A DNA stretch of 64,000 nucleotides from Narthecium ossifragum. Taxonomy: Eukaryota; Streptophyta; Magnoliopsida; Dioscoreales; Nartheciaceae. The notes beneath the pieces were generated by a model, which did no database searches, was not told the DNA's origin, and saw nothing but the letters and a program-made list of their open reading frames with translations. Positions 43,075 through 54,800 of the stretch are shown here, in pieces (within the stretch, counting starts at the first letter, position 1; the number at the start of each line of letters is the position of its first letter). The position numbers and the translations under genes are program-made. The DNA lies in assembly GCA_963920575.1 (NCBI GenBank), contig OY986971.1, positions 14,808,492-14,872,491 of the forward strand. The letters are read 5' to 3'.

Positions 43075-44538
43075 TGATGAATAAATTTTATATCTCGCAA
43101 GTATACGAATCAGTGCAATCAGTATAGTAGCAAGACGAGTATCGTACCCACAGAGATTTGTAGAGATTATTAGAGTAAAATGCTAAAGAACAGAAAAGAA
43201 AGAAAATAAGGAAGGGAAAATAAGAAATATGAAGTATCGAAAATAGATGATCTAATAACGAAATAAGAAAACGATAGAAATATGATGGATGAATACTAAG
43301 GTTCCGATTTCACCATAACATCCTCATTCTATGCATTGAATCAACAAAATCTCAGTTTAATTCTAAGGGCTCGTTCTTCCGGTATGATGATCCGTTCGAT
43401 CGCGGTCTTCACGAAGTACCCTCAATTAACCCTAGTTAATGAACCCATAGCTAAGGGTCAACCAAGAATCCATTAAGCTCCGAAGAACAAATAAGAACCA
43501 AGAAGTGTCTTAGCTTGAACCTAGCCTCGACTACATCTCATTCATTCATAGATCCTGCAAGATTAGGGAATGAACCCTCGCCCAATCTCACATAACACGA
43601 TCTATAATACTTCTATTGGCCAGATAAAGGTATTTAAGATCTCAGTTATAATAATGAATGAAACAAGAAATATAAACTGATTAAATAAATATGATCCAAT
43701 AACATAGAATGATTCAGTTAGGGCTACATCGGTACCTTAGAAAAGAAACTAGCCACTCATATTCATCATGAAGACGACAAAAGTGTTCAAAGAAAAATAA
43801 AGAAAGAAAGACGAAGAAAACAAAACCCTAACACGGCTTCCTCTCCTCCAGATGCTCCAGAAAAGTCCTCCAAAAGCCCCCCTTTGATAACCCTAAGTAT
43901 CCTATTTATAGGCCTAAACTCGGGTTAGATCCGGCGCATTATACGCTCCCTGCTGATCTGGCGGTCGACCGTGAGATCTCACGGTCGACCGTCAACTGTA
44001 CAAAATAATTCGGAACAGCGACGGTCGATCTTCACATCGACTCTGAGAAGAATTTTCTTTAACAGAGGCTGACGGTCGATGCCACGGATGATGCCACGGT
44101 CGACCGTGGGATTTTTTGCATGTGACGGTCGATGCGACGGTCGTTCGGGGGAATTTCTGAGCGTGACGGTCGACCGTGAGATTTGACGGTCGACCGTCAC
44201 TATTCATTCAGCCTGTGCACTGTTACGAAAAATGTTGTAACTTTCCGTGGAAAACTCGGAATCACGAACCGTAAAATTCTCCCGAAACTAGACTTCAAGA
44301 TCTTTACAAACATATATGGTAGATCATCTGGTTCTTCATGAGAAGGTACAATTTAATCTTTCAAGTTGATCCATGTAATGTTTTCAGCTCCTTTGCTCAT
44401 TTTTCCTACATTTTCCAAACAACTATGTGAAGCAACATATAGATATAAAAATAATAGTAAAGATGTTGATTAAGGATAATAATCTAGCAATTGAGATGGT
44501 TATAAGGCTATTTAGAGTGCACTTTCATGCATTCATCA
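43075..44538 (-). mobile_element. Solo LTR, Athila-type family C
   Basis: Starts TGATGAATAAATTTT and ends GCATTCATCA, 1464 bp, flanked by CCTGC at 43070-43074 and 44539-44543. The right Tekay-like LTR shows the empty target at 62286-62292 (CACCCTGCCCAG). On the minus strand it has the ACGGTCGACC array (44205-43963), then a TATA box (inverted CTATTTATAGG near 43901), then U5. The first 330 bp on the minus strand share blocks with families A and B. Confidence 0.94.
43963..44205 (-). repeat. ACGGTCGACCGT array of LTR family C
   Basis: Two GGTCGACCGT pairs with 20-bp core spacing (43963-43990 and 44165-44200) bracket a module of about 90 bp (44019-44113) that is homologous to the copia LTR unit, including the phrase TAACAGAGGCTGACGG against TGACAGAGGCTGACGG in copia. 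Confidence 0.88.
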
Positions 44539-47064
44539 CCTGCCCAGTCATACGATCTCTCACGGGGACACACATGTCAGGGACATCGACAACCATCGTT
44601 AGCGCTTGGCCTTGGAGACCCGACACGACCTCTACAGATCAAATATAAGAATATTGCATAGCTGACTATAACAATAACCTCAAATATTAGCAATCATGAT
44701 CATTCGATGACAATCACGTCCTACTCCTCAACTACCCAAACCCGGCCCTAGGGCTAGATCCGGGCTACCCGAGAATCCCGGATCGGTGATCGAATCCATC
44801 GGCTACCACCTAGCCTTAATGCTTCTAATGCATACAACATGCAAGAGCCTATTCAAGCAACTAGGCCTAGGTGTCTCTACATGCCAAATCATGACTCAAT
44901 TGTCCAACCGGTTATGATATAGCTATAGAGTAGATTTAGAATAGAGAATTAACATAAGGCACGCATGACTTTCATGTATCCGAACCATATAATAATATCA
45001 TTCAAAACACATAGGGCATACCTTTGGCCCATTCAAATCTAAACATTCCCAAGGGCATCACTCCCTTGGTTAACCCACAATAAAATACAAACGGGCGCAC
45101 AACCGACCCTAGGCTTGAGCATGATATACAACACATAATCGGATAGCTGAAGAAGAGCGAAAGAAATTGCGAAGTTCACATTAGTTAACAGGAATCGAAC
45201 AGAGGGGGAAACACGCTATAATAAAATGCAACCAACATGCTTGGCATACATATACCATGATCACAGAAAGAGAAGAGAACCACTGTTACCTCCATTATTC
45301 TCATCTAAAGACCGCTGAGATCAACCCTACCAAGAATCCGCTCAATTAAACAATTAAAAACCGCTTAAATACTCGAATTAAGGTGGCTGCCCTGTTCCTG
45401 CACAGCCAGCCGAAGTAATTCACTTGAAATTCCACAGAGCTCGAAAATTCATGAAACCACTTGCAATCAGCAGCTAACTCATCCATATATAACTTTTGTG
45501 TATAACATAAACTCTGATCATACACGTACGGCTCTATATCAAAGCTAGAACACCACTGTTTTGATTAGAACAGTAAAATCCGTGGAAACCCCCATGAAAA
45601 CATGCTCAAATCCATGTTAAATCAAATCTAATTACTACCAACTTTAAATAGTTGTTAAGCAGTCCCATAAACATCATCCAGTGCAATTGCATGAAGAACA
45701 AAGCAAATAAACGACAACAAACACTATGTCTGCATACCCGAGGTTAACCAGTCTCAAAGGAAAACAGAGCTGGTAAGCACCAACTGACCAGAGACCATAC
45801 CAATGTACTCCTCTAGATCCAAACCAGAGGAACCCAACTGGTAATCCACAACTCAGACAGTAATCCAGCAACCATCCGAAAACAAAGCCCACGAAACAGG
45901 GGATGAAAATGGGAAGCCACAGGGGAGGAGGAAATCCAGCAATCCGGTAGAGAAGAGGATATCATGGTATAGGGACTCACGGCATGTCACAGCAAGGCAT
46001 GGCATCGCATTGGCATCGTCTAGAAAGACAAGGGAGACCACCGGAGAACAGGGCATAGCACCAGGGGGAAAAGGAGAATACTAGAGCATAGCAAAGCAAG
46101 AAAATGAATCACAACAGGGGGAAACTAAGCACCTCAGAGGCATGAAAACAACAACATACTCAAGATCAACCGCAACGGGGGAAAAATAGAGGAATTGGAA
46201 CCCAAGCAACTCAAACAATCCATCGGAAGCCAAGAAATCAAAGGAAAATCCATAGAGCAACCTACAATCCACACCAAAGGCATCAAACAATATTCTACTC
46301 TAGTAGAATCCTAAACCAGGTTTAGGGAAGTAACCCTACCTCTAACCGTCAACGCCGATGGTGTCCTCTGGTCGCGGCCTTCCTCTCTTCCTCTTCCGGT
46401 CACGAGCGCCGCCGCCACCAAGTTGGTTGAGGTCCTCTCCTCCCTTCTCGTTACTAGCCGTCGTCGCCAAGCTCTGCCTTCACAGTCGACGGGAGGGACC
46501 CAACCGCCGCTCTCTCCTCCAGCCGCGGTTGCCGTAGCCATGATCTCCGCTTATCATTGCTTCGCCCAGTCACTAGGCTCGTCGTCGTTGAAGGAGAAGG
46601 CCCAGCCACCGTCACCAAGCTCCCCTTCGGCCGCGGGACTCCCTCTTCTCTCCCCGATCGCGTCGCCGCCTCTCTCACTCAGAGTGGATTGCGGCAGATG
46701 CACCCATAAGAGAGAAGGGTTTAAGGGATGGTTTTATATGATTAGCTTAAGTTAAATCATTGCCATCCGATCAGCCTAAACTAATCTCAGCTACCCAAGT
46801 CCAGATCTTTACGATCTGACCCAGATCCTCTGATCTAGGATGCTCCTAATAGTCTAGTCAACCACATACACCATTACAAGACCGTGTGTGCACTACGCGT
46901 GTGTGAAACTGACCGCCATGGCGTAAATTACCAAATTGCCCTTGGGGTCCAAAAACAGCGATGCGATCAACCGATCGCAATCCAAGGCCAACCAGGCCAA
47001 AACCAACCGAGCCAAGCCCTCGACCCAACGCGGTCGGACCGGGTTGGGGGAACAGGTCCTCACA

Positions 47065-48664
47065 ACCTATCACCCTTAAAGGAATTTCGTCCCGAAATTC
47101 GATTAGAGTAGGGCTGGAAACAACAAAAAACAAAACACACCTGCACAAGACAAGAAGGGTTAGCAAGCTCGCAAACCAAGCAACCACACAAGGCACCGGG
47201 CATCAACGCCCGCAACACAAACCACCGGGGACCAACGCCCGCAATGGCCACACAAGACAAAGAAACACCTCGGAGTGAGAACCACTTGGGAGAAACTGCA
47301 TATGCGCCTCCAGCACTCCCAAGTTACCCCTACAACACCTCTTCACCTCCAGAGGACTAAAGCTGACTGAACCGTTCTGTCTCTCGAAACTGGTCTCTCC
47401 AACTAATCTTCTGAACTAACTGTCCTCTTGTGTAATGTGGTCGGCCCAAGCTCGAATCATCATATCTTATGACGCACGACGTAACTGAACGACGCCTCCT
47501 CAGCACCTCTGCTGCCAACACTGAATGGATCTATGTGCCGTATCGTCGGAAATGACACTCTGTTGCCAACTGTGTCTCCAACCGTCGTCGCTTCTGATTT
47601 GCACAAAGTCTTCTATCAACTCTGACCTGATCTGCGCTGATTTTCAGAAAATTTTGGTGACGATATCTAGATCAAAGGATGAAGTCTTTCGTCCACACTG
47701 GTACTAGAAAAGGACTGCAACACCTCTGTTGCATGTCGGTATTCCATCTCCGCCTCCTGACTGGTGAGGTAACAAGGAAAGAACTCTCTTTTTCTGACCT
47801 CTGTACCGATGCCAACTAAGCTGATGGCAAAGTCCATGATGTATCTTCGTAGACTCTGTGTCGTCGTCACTCCACGTCGTCATGACTCTGGTGCAAACTA
47901 TCGGAGTAGGGCTGCCTCGGCCTCCACCTCGTCCGGTCTCTGCTCTCTGCAAACCCTGACTAACCCTCTGTGCAGATGATCCTTCAGAAACACTATCACC
48001 AACTGAAAAAATTTCGAGGGTCATCGCCTCTGATCTGCGTAGCTCTCGTCTGCTTTGTGCTATCAGGAGTCTCTGTCTGATCTGTGCTAAGCTCTCTGAA
48101 GACTGTCTGATGACGTCTGGAATGGTGGGTGATGCCTCAACAACCTCTGTTGAGCAATCTGAAGAACGCCCCGAACTGTCGTACTATGCCTCGAATGGTA
48201 CGCAAGTCTGGACTGACTACTGCTGAAGGAGACGGACTCCGGCAAAGCGATGTACTCCTCCCAGCTGCCTACTGCATCAAGGACACATGCCCAGAGCATG
48301 TCCTCCGAGATATGGATCGTCCTCTCTAAGTCTTCTGCAATCTGGTGATGACATCCGCGATGCTATGCTTCCACTTTCGTTGACACTGGAAAAGCTGCAA
48401 TGGGTCTGCTACCTGCTGACGCTCCGCCTTCACCTCCTGACAGGTGAAGTAGTGGGGACGAACTCTGCATCTCGTGCTACCAACGCTGATGACGGTCACA
48501 ACATACCACCATGCCTCCGAAGTGGCCTATAAGGGAAATGAGCAGGACGCTTGCACGCCATCATTGCACAACTCTGGAACTGAGGCTCGACCTCTGAAAC
48601 ACAACATGCTGCTTGCTGATGCTGTCTGACTCTCATCTACACGCTAGGAACCAATATAGGCACG
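47065..48664 (-). pseudogene. pol: Degraded integrase region of the large Tekay-like element
   Basis: Next to the LTR the inverted sequence reads CGAATTTCGGGACGAAATTC then a purine-rich tract, the usual end of a Tekay-type interior. Further in, 48050-48230 matches 38213-38400 of the other Tekay-like remnant, and the minus strand encodes DAVGSWEEYIAL, the integrase stretch before the AYNNS motif, in broken frames. Stops and frameshifts throughout. It is cut at 48664 by the Athila-like insertion and resumes at 59109. Confidence 0.75.
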
Positions 48665-48669
48665 GACCT

Positions 48670-50395
48670 TGATGTGCTGTCGCAGGCACTCAAAAATAAA
48701 ACCAATACCCGTTAAAATGAATGTAGTAGTGCGAGTACGAGTCGATCCCACGAAGAGTGTTTAGCCTAGTTTTGTGCTAAGTGAACAAAGATGGGGGGTT
48801 TTAAACGTGAGGAAAAACAGTAAAGAAATAATCTAAAGCGAAGAAACGAGTTAAATCAAGAGAACAAACCTTGGTCTGAGTCAACATCCACCATCGGAAT
48901 CCAATAACTGATCATAGATGCAAGTATCAATCAATTTATACCATGAATATTCACCGTCCGAATTCAATTCGAAGCTCTCCTCGATCATAGTTAATTAGAA
49001 ACAAGCGATCTAATCAACCCTAACTACTAGACAACCTAAGACAAGCGCTGTAGATTTAATCTAGTAGCAGCGTTAAGAATAGGGAGATCGATGAAGCTAA
49101 ACAACACAAGCACAAGCGGTTGCATTTAATCTAGTTGAATATTCTTCCTAAGATATAACAAGATCTGATCAGCAGTAAATTATTAGATCCTAGTTGCTTC
49201 GCAGATTAGAGGGATCAAACAATTCCGGATTTGATATCAAACCTAGCGGTAGATCACCATGAATAATAAACTACTAGGCCTCATAGCAATTAGACAAGGT
49301 AATCATGAAGATTTAATCTCAGAAGAACATCCAATACTCATGTATAAACTGAACAATAAAAATAAATTAGATCTCACAGTTTCATTGATTCCGAGGTTTC
49401 AGTCTCCTCGACCAAGGCTCAAGATTTAGCCACGCAGGGCCATCAAGAACAATCCTCCAAAAGATTTCATAAAACAAAAGAAAACCTAGAAAAAATAGAA
49501 AAGAGGAGAAAGAGTAGCCAAAAGTGTCCAAGAATCCCCCCTCAAACCCTAGAAAGAGTCCTATTTATAGCCTCAATGTATCCACCCTCGGATTAGATCA
49601 CAATCGTCGATTTTTGTTACTGGGAAAGTCCGATCGATCGGACCTTGGATGCTGGATCGATCGGTCTTATTAAAATCTTCAACTTCAATTCACGCCCGAG
49701 CCCGATCGATCGGACTAAGGGAGTCGGATCGATCGATTTCATAAAAATCCTTCGTCTCTGGCTCTTCCCGAGTTCGATCGATGGTCCGATCGATCGAACT
49801 GTGTTACTCTAAAAAGCATACGTTCTGTCACCCTTTTATTCCCAAGTCCGATCGATCGAACTTTAAGTGCTGGATCGATTGGTTGAGTAAAAATCTGATG
49901 TTTTTGACTTTTTCCGAGTCCGATCGATCGAACCATTGGTGTCGGATCGATCGGACCCATAGGAGCGATGGAGGGATCGATCGGATGTGTTGTGGCTGAA
50001 AAACACATGTTCTGTCACGTTTTTGCGTGGTCCGATCGATCGGCGGAAAGCTCGGACTTCCAGCTTATTTTCCTTTCTGCCATTCAGACTGCGCATCGGT
50101 ACTGAAATTGCCGTAACTTCCTCTAGGAAACTCGGAATCACGAACCGTAAAATCCTCCAGAATCTAGACTTCAAGAGCTTTCCAACCATGTATGGCACAT
50201 CCTCTGGTTCCTCATGATCAGGTACAGATAAATCTTTAAAGTTGATCCAAGCACTCTTTTTAGCTTCTTTTCGACTTAAGGACTTCAATTGCATCCTAAA
50301 TCAAAATATAAGAATAATGAGTGTATTTAGAAACTAAATAAGCACAGGAGACTAAGTATTAAGGGATAAAAACATAACATTATGCATTCTCATCA
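48670..50395 (-). repeat. 3' LTR of the Athila-like element (family A)
   Basis: 1726 bp from TGATGTGCTGTCGC to ATTCTCATCA on the plus strand. On the minus strand: a 5' block shared with families B and C, the CCGATCGATCGG array (50045-49628), a TATA box (inverted CTATTTATAG at 49561-49570) and a U5 with the inverted GAGTCGATCCCACG signature. Confidence 0.96.
49628..50045 (-). repeat. CCGATCGATCGG array in the 3' LTR of the Athila-like element
   Basis: Same organisation as 58336-58752, described there. Several sites differ by single bases between the two LTRs, and such differences are more frequent here than in the rest of the LTR. Confidence 0.88.
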
Positions 50396-50410
50396 AATTC
50401 CCCCACACTT
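50396..50410 (-). other. Polypurine tract of the Athila-like element
   Basis: AAGTGTGGGGGAATT on the minus strand directly precedes the 3' LTR. This is the usual form in Athila/Tat elements. Confidence 0.9.
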
Positions 50411-51882
50411 AGCTTTTGCTCGTCCTCGGGCAAAACTAAAATTCACTCTACTCAAGAAATCAAGGTTGCAACACCATCAACAAAGAACAATCAAGCTCTT
50501 CACAACTCATAACACATCATGAACAAACATTTTTAGACAACTTAAAAATCAATCAATAAGCATTTTCACTTGAATATGGAGCAAAATAAATAAGTAGATC
50601 TCACGGAAATAAACCCTCAACTCTCATGTGTTTGAAGGGTATGTATTTCACTCAAATTCATTCCAATGAAAATGATCTACCATAAGCTTGCATATCTTCT
50701 CATTCTCCGCCACTAGAATCACATGCATAACACAAATCATAAGGACTTCAAAAGGTTGTAATGGGGTCCAGGATTAAGGTGGGAAATATTTGGGAATGTA
50801 GCTCAAAAGCCAATGGAACTAATGGAGCAAAAATGCATCAATAAGACATGTACAACCAATCACTCCATTCAACAACTTCCTCAACTTTGCTTTAACATAC
50901 TCGAACCATATAACATTACCACATTGGCAAAGAGATTGTTCAAAGGAATACTTTTTAACTGAAATGGTGAACAATCTTTTGCAAAAACTTCCACCTTTGT
51001 AGATATCATACAGAACTATTGGGAGGATTCATACACACATTTTGTAACATGAGAAACAATTTCCTCCTTCACTTTCTTTTCTTTTTTTTTTTTTTCAGAT
51101 ATAGCCAAACCACAAATCCAAACACCCCCACACTTGAACTTTTGCACCCATACATGTCATAATAATGATCAATGCTCCACTAGTTTCATGGCTTGGGTAA
51201 CGGAAATATATATTTTTTTTTTTTCAGGTTTAAAGCTTGTAATGTGGGTTAACAATAAAGTCAATAAAGCTCAAAGGTGTTTAGCAAAAGGAAAAATTAA
51301 TCACAAGGTAGGCTATTTGGCTTAAGTAACTTATAACAAAAATGGCCTTAATCATGTTCATGTCTGCATGTGTCAATGTGACCTCGAATAGAATCAAAGC
51401 AAGTTCTAGAAAAACAAATCCATGGAAGAATATCTCTCATGAAAGAAATTAGTGAGACTGATATGAATGTGTCAATCTAAAGGCTCAAAATCTCACCAGC
51501 TTTTGTCTACTCATTTAGTCACTACCATCTCAAGGAAAATAACTCAACTAATTAATTCTAAGTCGCAAAATTACTCATTCAATCATGTTATGAAAATGTC
51601 AAGCTTAACTAATTCTTGCTCATGGCATATGCAACCTAGATCTCCTCCCCCACACTTGAAACTGACATTGTCCCCAATGGAAGGTGGAATGCAAAGAAAA
51701 GCAAAAATAACTAAATTGGAAATGCGAAAATAAACAGAGAAAGGAACGAACTCCCCTTGGGTTGCCTCCCAAGCAACGCCTTTGTTTATTGTCATTGGCT
51801 CGACTTCATACTTGCTTCTTTAATCAGTATAAGTTGGCTCCTCAAGGTCTAATTTTTCCAACTTTTCTGTTAGTACGCCTTC
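50411..51882 (-). other. 3' internal non-coding tract of the Athila-like element
   Basis: About 1.5 kb without a supported ORF, where Athila relatives may carry an envelope-like gene. It contains T-rich tracts (51070-51100, 51210-51230), a CCCACACTTGAA phrase at two places (51128, 51650) and GGGTTGCCTCCCAAGC near 51757, landmarks also seen in the non-autonomous element at 2603-5316. Confidence 0.75.
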
Positions 51883-54800
51883 TTAGAAAGGTTTAAGTCG
51901 ATGGCCATTCACCGTAAACATTTTGGAAGTGGCTAAACTTTGAATTTCAACTGCACCATGAGAAAAAACATTAGTAACAATAAAAGGTCCAATCCAACGA
52001 GAACGCAACTTACCTGGAAACAAACGTAAGCGTGATTGGTAAAGGAGAACTTTTTGACCAACTTTAAACTCCTTTCTAGAGATGATCTTATCATGAAAAG
52101 CTTTTGTCTTTTCCTTGTAAATCCTAGCGCTCTCATAGGCATCATTGCGAATTTCCTCTAATTCTTGCAGTTGCAACTTCTGGTGTTCTCCACTCTCATC
52201 CACGTTCATATTAAAGCTCTTGATAGCCCAATAAGCTTTATGTTCTAACTCAACTGGAAGGTGACATGGTTTCCCAAATATCAAGCGATAAGGTGACATA
52301 CCGATGGGTGTCTTATATGCAGTCCTATATGCCCACAACGCATCATCCAAACGCAAACTCTAATCTTTTCTATTTGGATTTACCGTCTTTTCAATGATGG
52401 ACTTGATCTTTCGATTTGACACTTCCGCTTGTCCACTCGTTTGCGGATGATAGGCGGTTGACACCTTATGGGTCACAGGGTACTTCCTTAGCAACGTTTC
52501 CACAGTTCGATTGCAAAAGTGCGTGCCTCGATCACTTATGAAAGCTCTCGGAATTCCAAACCTGGATAATATGTTAGACTTGATAAAATCTGCAACAACT
52601 TTAGAATCATCAGTCCTGGTAGCTTTAGCTTCTACCCATTTTGAAACATAATCCACAGCAAGTAGAATATAAACATAACCAAAAGATATAGGGAACGGAC
52701 CCATGAAATCAATGCCCCAAACATCAAAAATTTCGCAAAATAATATGGGGGTTTGTGGCATCTCATTCCTTTGGGATATATTACCTTTCTTTTGACAATT
52801 TTCGCATGATTTACAAAGAAAGTATGAATCTCGAAATAAAGAAGGCCAATAGAAACCACATTCTAACACTTTTCTGGCCGTTCTCTTAACTCCAAAGTGA
52901 CCTCCACTAGCATAAGAATGACAAAAAGTGAGTATAGAAATAATTTCACTTTCAGGAACGCACCTTCTTATTACTTGATCTGCACAATGCTTCCATAAAT
53001 ATGGGTCATCCCACACATAATATTTAGCATCACTTTTAATCTTATCTCTTTGAGCCTTAGACAATTCAGAAGGTAACATATTAGTAACCAAATAATTCAC
53101 AATATTTGCATACCAAGGTAATGTCACAGTTGCAGAAAACAATTGTTCATCAGGGAATGTTTCCTGTAGACGAAGTTTATCCTCCACATGAACTAACCGA
53201 CTCAGATGATCTGCAACTCGATTTTCTGTTCCTCTTTTGTCTTTTATCTCCAAATCAAATTCACTGAAGAGAAGTATCCATCGGATTAATCTCGGCTTTG
53301 CCTCCTTCTTCGTCATTAAATAACGAAGGGCTGCATGATCAGAATAAACAATGACTTTAGTACCAAGTAAATAAGAACGAAATTTTTCTAAAGCAAACAC
53401 TACAGCTAAAAGCTCTTTTTCAGTTGTAGAATAATTTCTCTGGGCATCATCCAAAGTCTTGGAAGCATAGTAAATTGCATGAGAAGCTCTTCCAATTTTT
53501 TGACCCAAAACTGCGCCCACTGCATAATCACTTGCATCACACATTATCTCGAAAGGAATGCTCCAGTCTGGGGGTTGAATAATTGGAGTAGAAGTCAACA
53601 ATTCCTTCAGCTTATCAAATGCCTTTTTGCATGCTTCATCGAACTCAAAAGCCTTGTCCTTTTGTAACAACGTGCACAACGGTAATGCTATTTTGGAGAA
53701 GTCCTTGATGAATCTTCGGTAAAAACCTGCATGTCCAAGAAAAGAACGAACTTCCCGCACACTAGTGGGATAAGGTAAAGATTGAATGACATCAACTTTA
53801 GCTTTATCAACCTCAATTCCTTTAGATGAAACAACATGACCCAAAACTATACCTTGTTCAACCATGAAATGACATTTCTCAGAATTTAACACAAGGCTAG
53901 TTTCTATGCATCTTTGAAGAACAAGTGTAAGGTTATGTAAACAATTATCAAAGGAGTTTCCATAAACTGTGAAATCATCCATAAAAACCTCTATGATCTG
54001 TTCAATATAATCTGAGAATATACTAACCATACACCTTTGGAAAGTAGCTGGGGCGTTGCAAAGACCAAAAGGCATGCGACGATATGCAAAAGTTCCAAAT
54101 GGGCATGTGAACGTCGTCTTTTCCTGATCTTCAGGGGCAATTGCAATCTGAAAGTAGCCTGAATAACCATCAAGAAAACAATAATAAGAATGACCAGCTA
54201 ACCTTTCAAGCATCTGATCAATAAAAGGTAAAGGAAAGTGGTCCTTGCGGGTTATAGCATTTAATTTTCTGTAATCAATACAAACCCTCCACCCATTTTG
54301 CACACGGGTGGGAACTAACTCATCTTTGTGATTTCTCACCACGGTTATTCCTGTCTTTTTAGGAACAACTTGAACTGGACTAACCCAAGTGCTATCCGAA
54401 ATAGGATAGATCACTCCAACTTCAAGAAGTTTGAGGATCTCCTTCTTTACAACATCCATCATGGGCGGATTTAACCTTCTTTGTGGTTGGCGGGAAGGTT
54501 TCGCTCCCTCTTCAAGCAAGATACGATGCATACATGTACTTGGACTGATTCCCTTGATGTCTGCAATTGTCCAACCAATAACTGTCTTATGCTCCTTAAG
54601 AACCTGCACAAGTTTTTCTTCCTGTGGTGCACTAAGGTTATTGGAGATAATCACTGGTAATACTCCTTCATCTCCAAGAAAAGCATATTTAAGATGATTA
54701 GGAAGAGGTTTCAGATCTGGAATAGGTGCTTGCAATTCAGAAGGTAATGATTTCTCATTAGATACAGGTAATGAACTAGAAGAATCGTTACCTGATTGCT

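Larger units (their letters stand above)
42527..47064 (-). repeat. 3' LTR of the large Tekay-like element
   Basis: Homology with the right LTR begins at GAAATTTCGGCAG (42527; 61747). The first 125 bp or so are missing here. After removing the solo LTR and its duplication the LTR is about 3.1 kb. It ends GGTCCTCACA at 47064, the inverted TGTGAGGACC. A GC-rich piece at 46330-46700 with mixed short frames lies in it. Relative to the right copy, 67 bp are lost between two TCATCT repeats near 45300. Confidence 0.85.

Noticed and set aside
46311..46755. A possible host exon in the GC-rich part of the Tekay-like LTR
   Set aside because: Frames on both strands are short, with no splice-supported structure or domain. 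The piece lies inside an LTR with defined edges. A captured fragment is possible, a gene is not supported.
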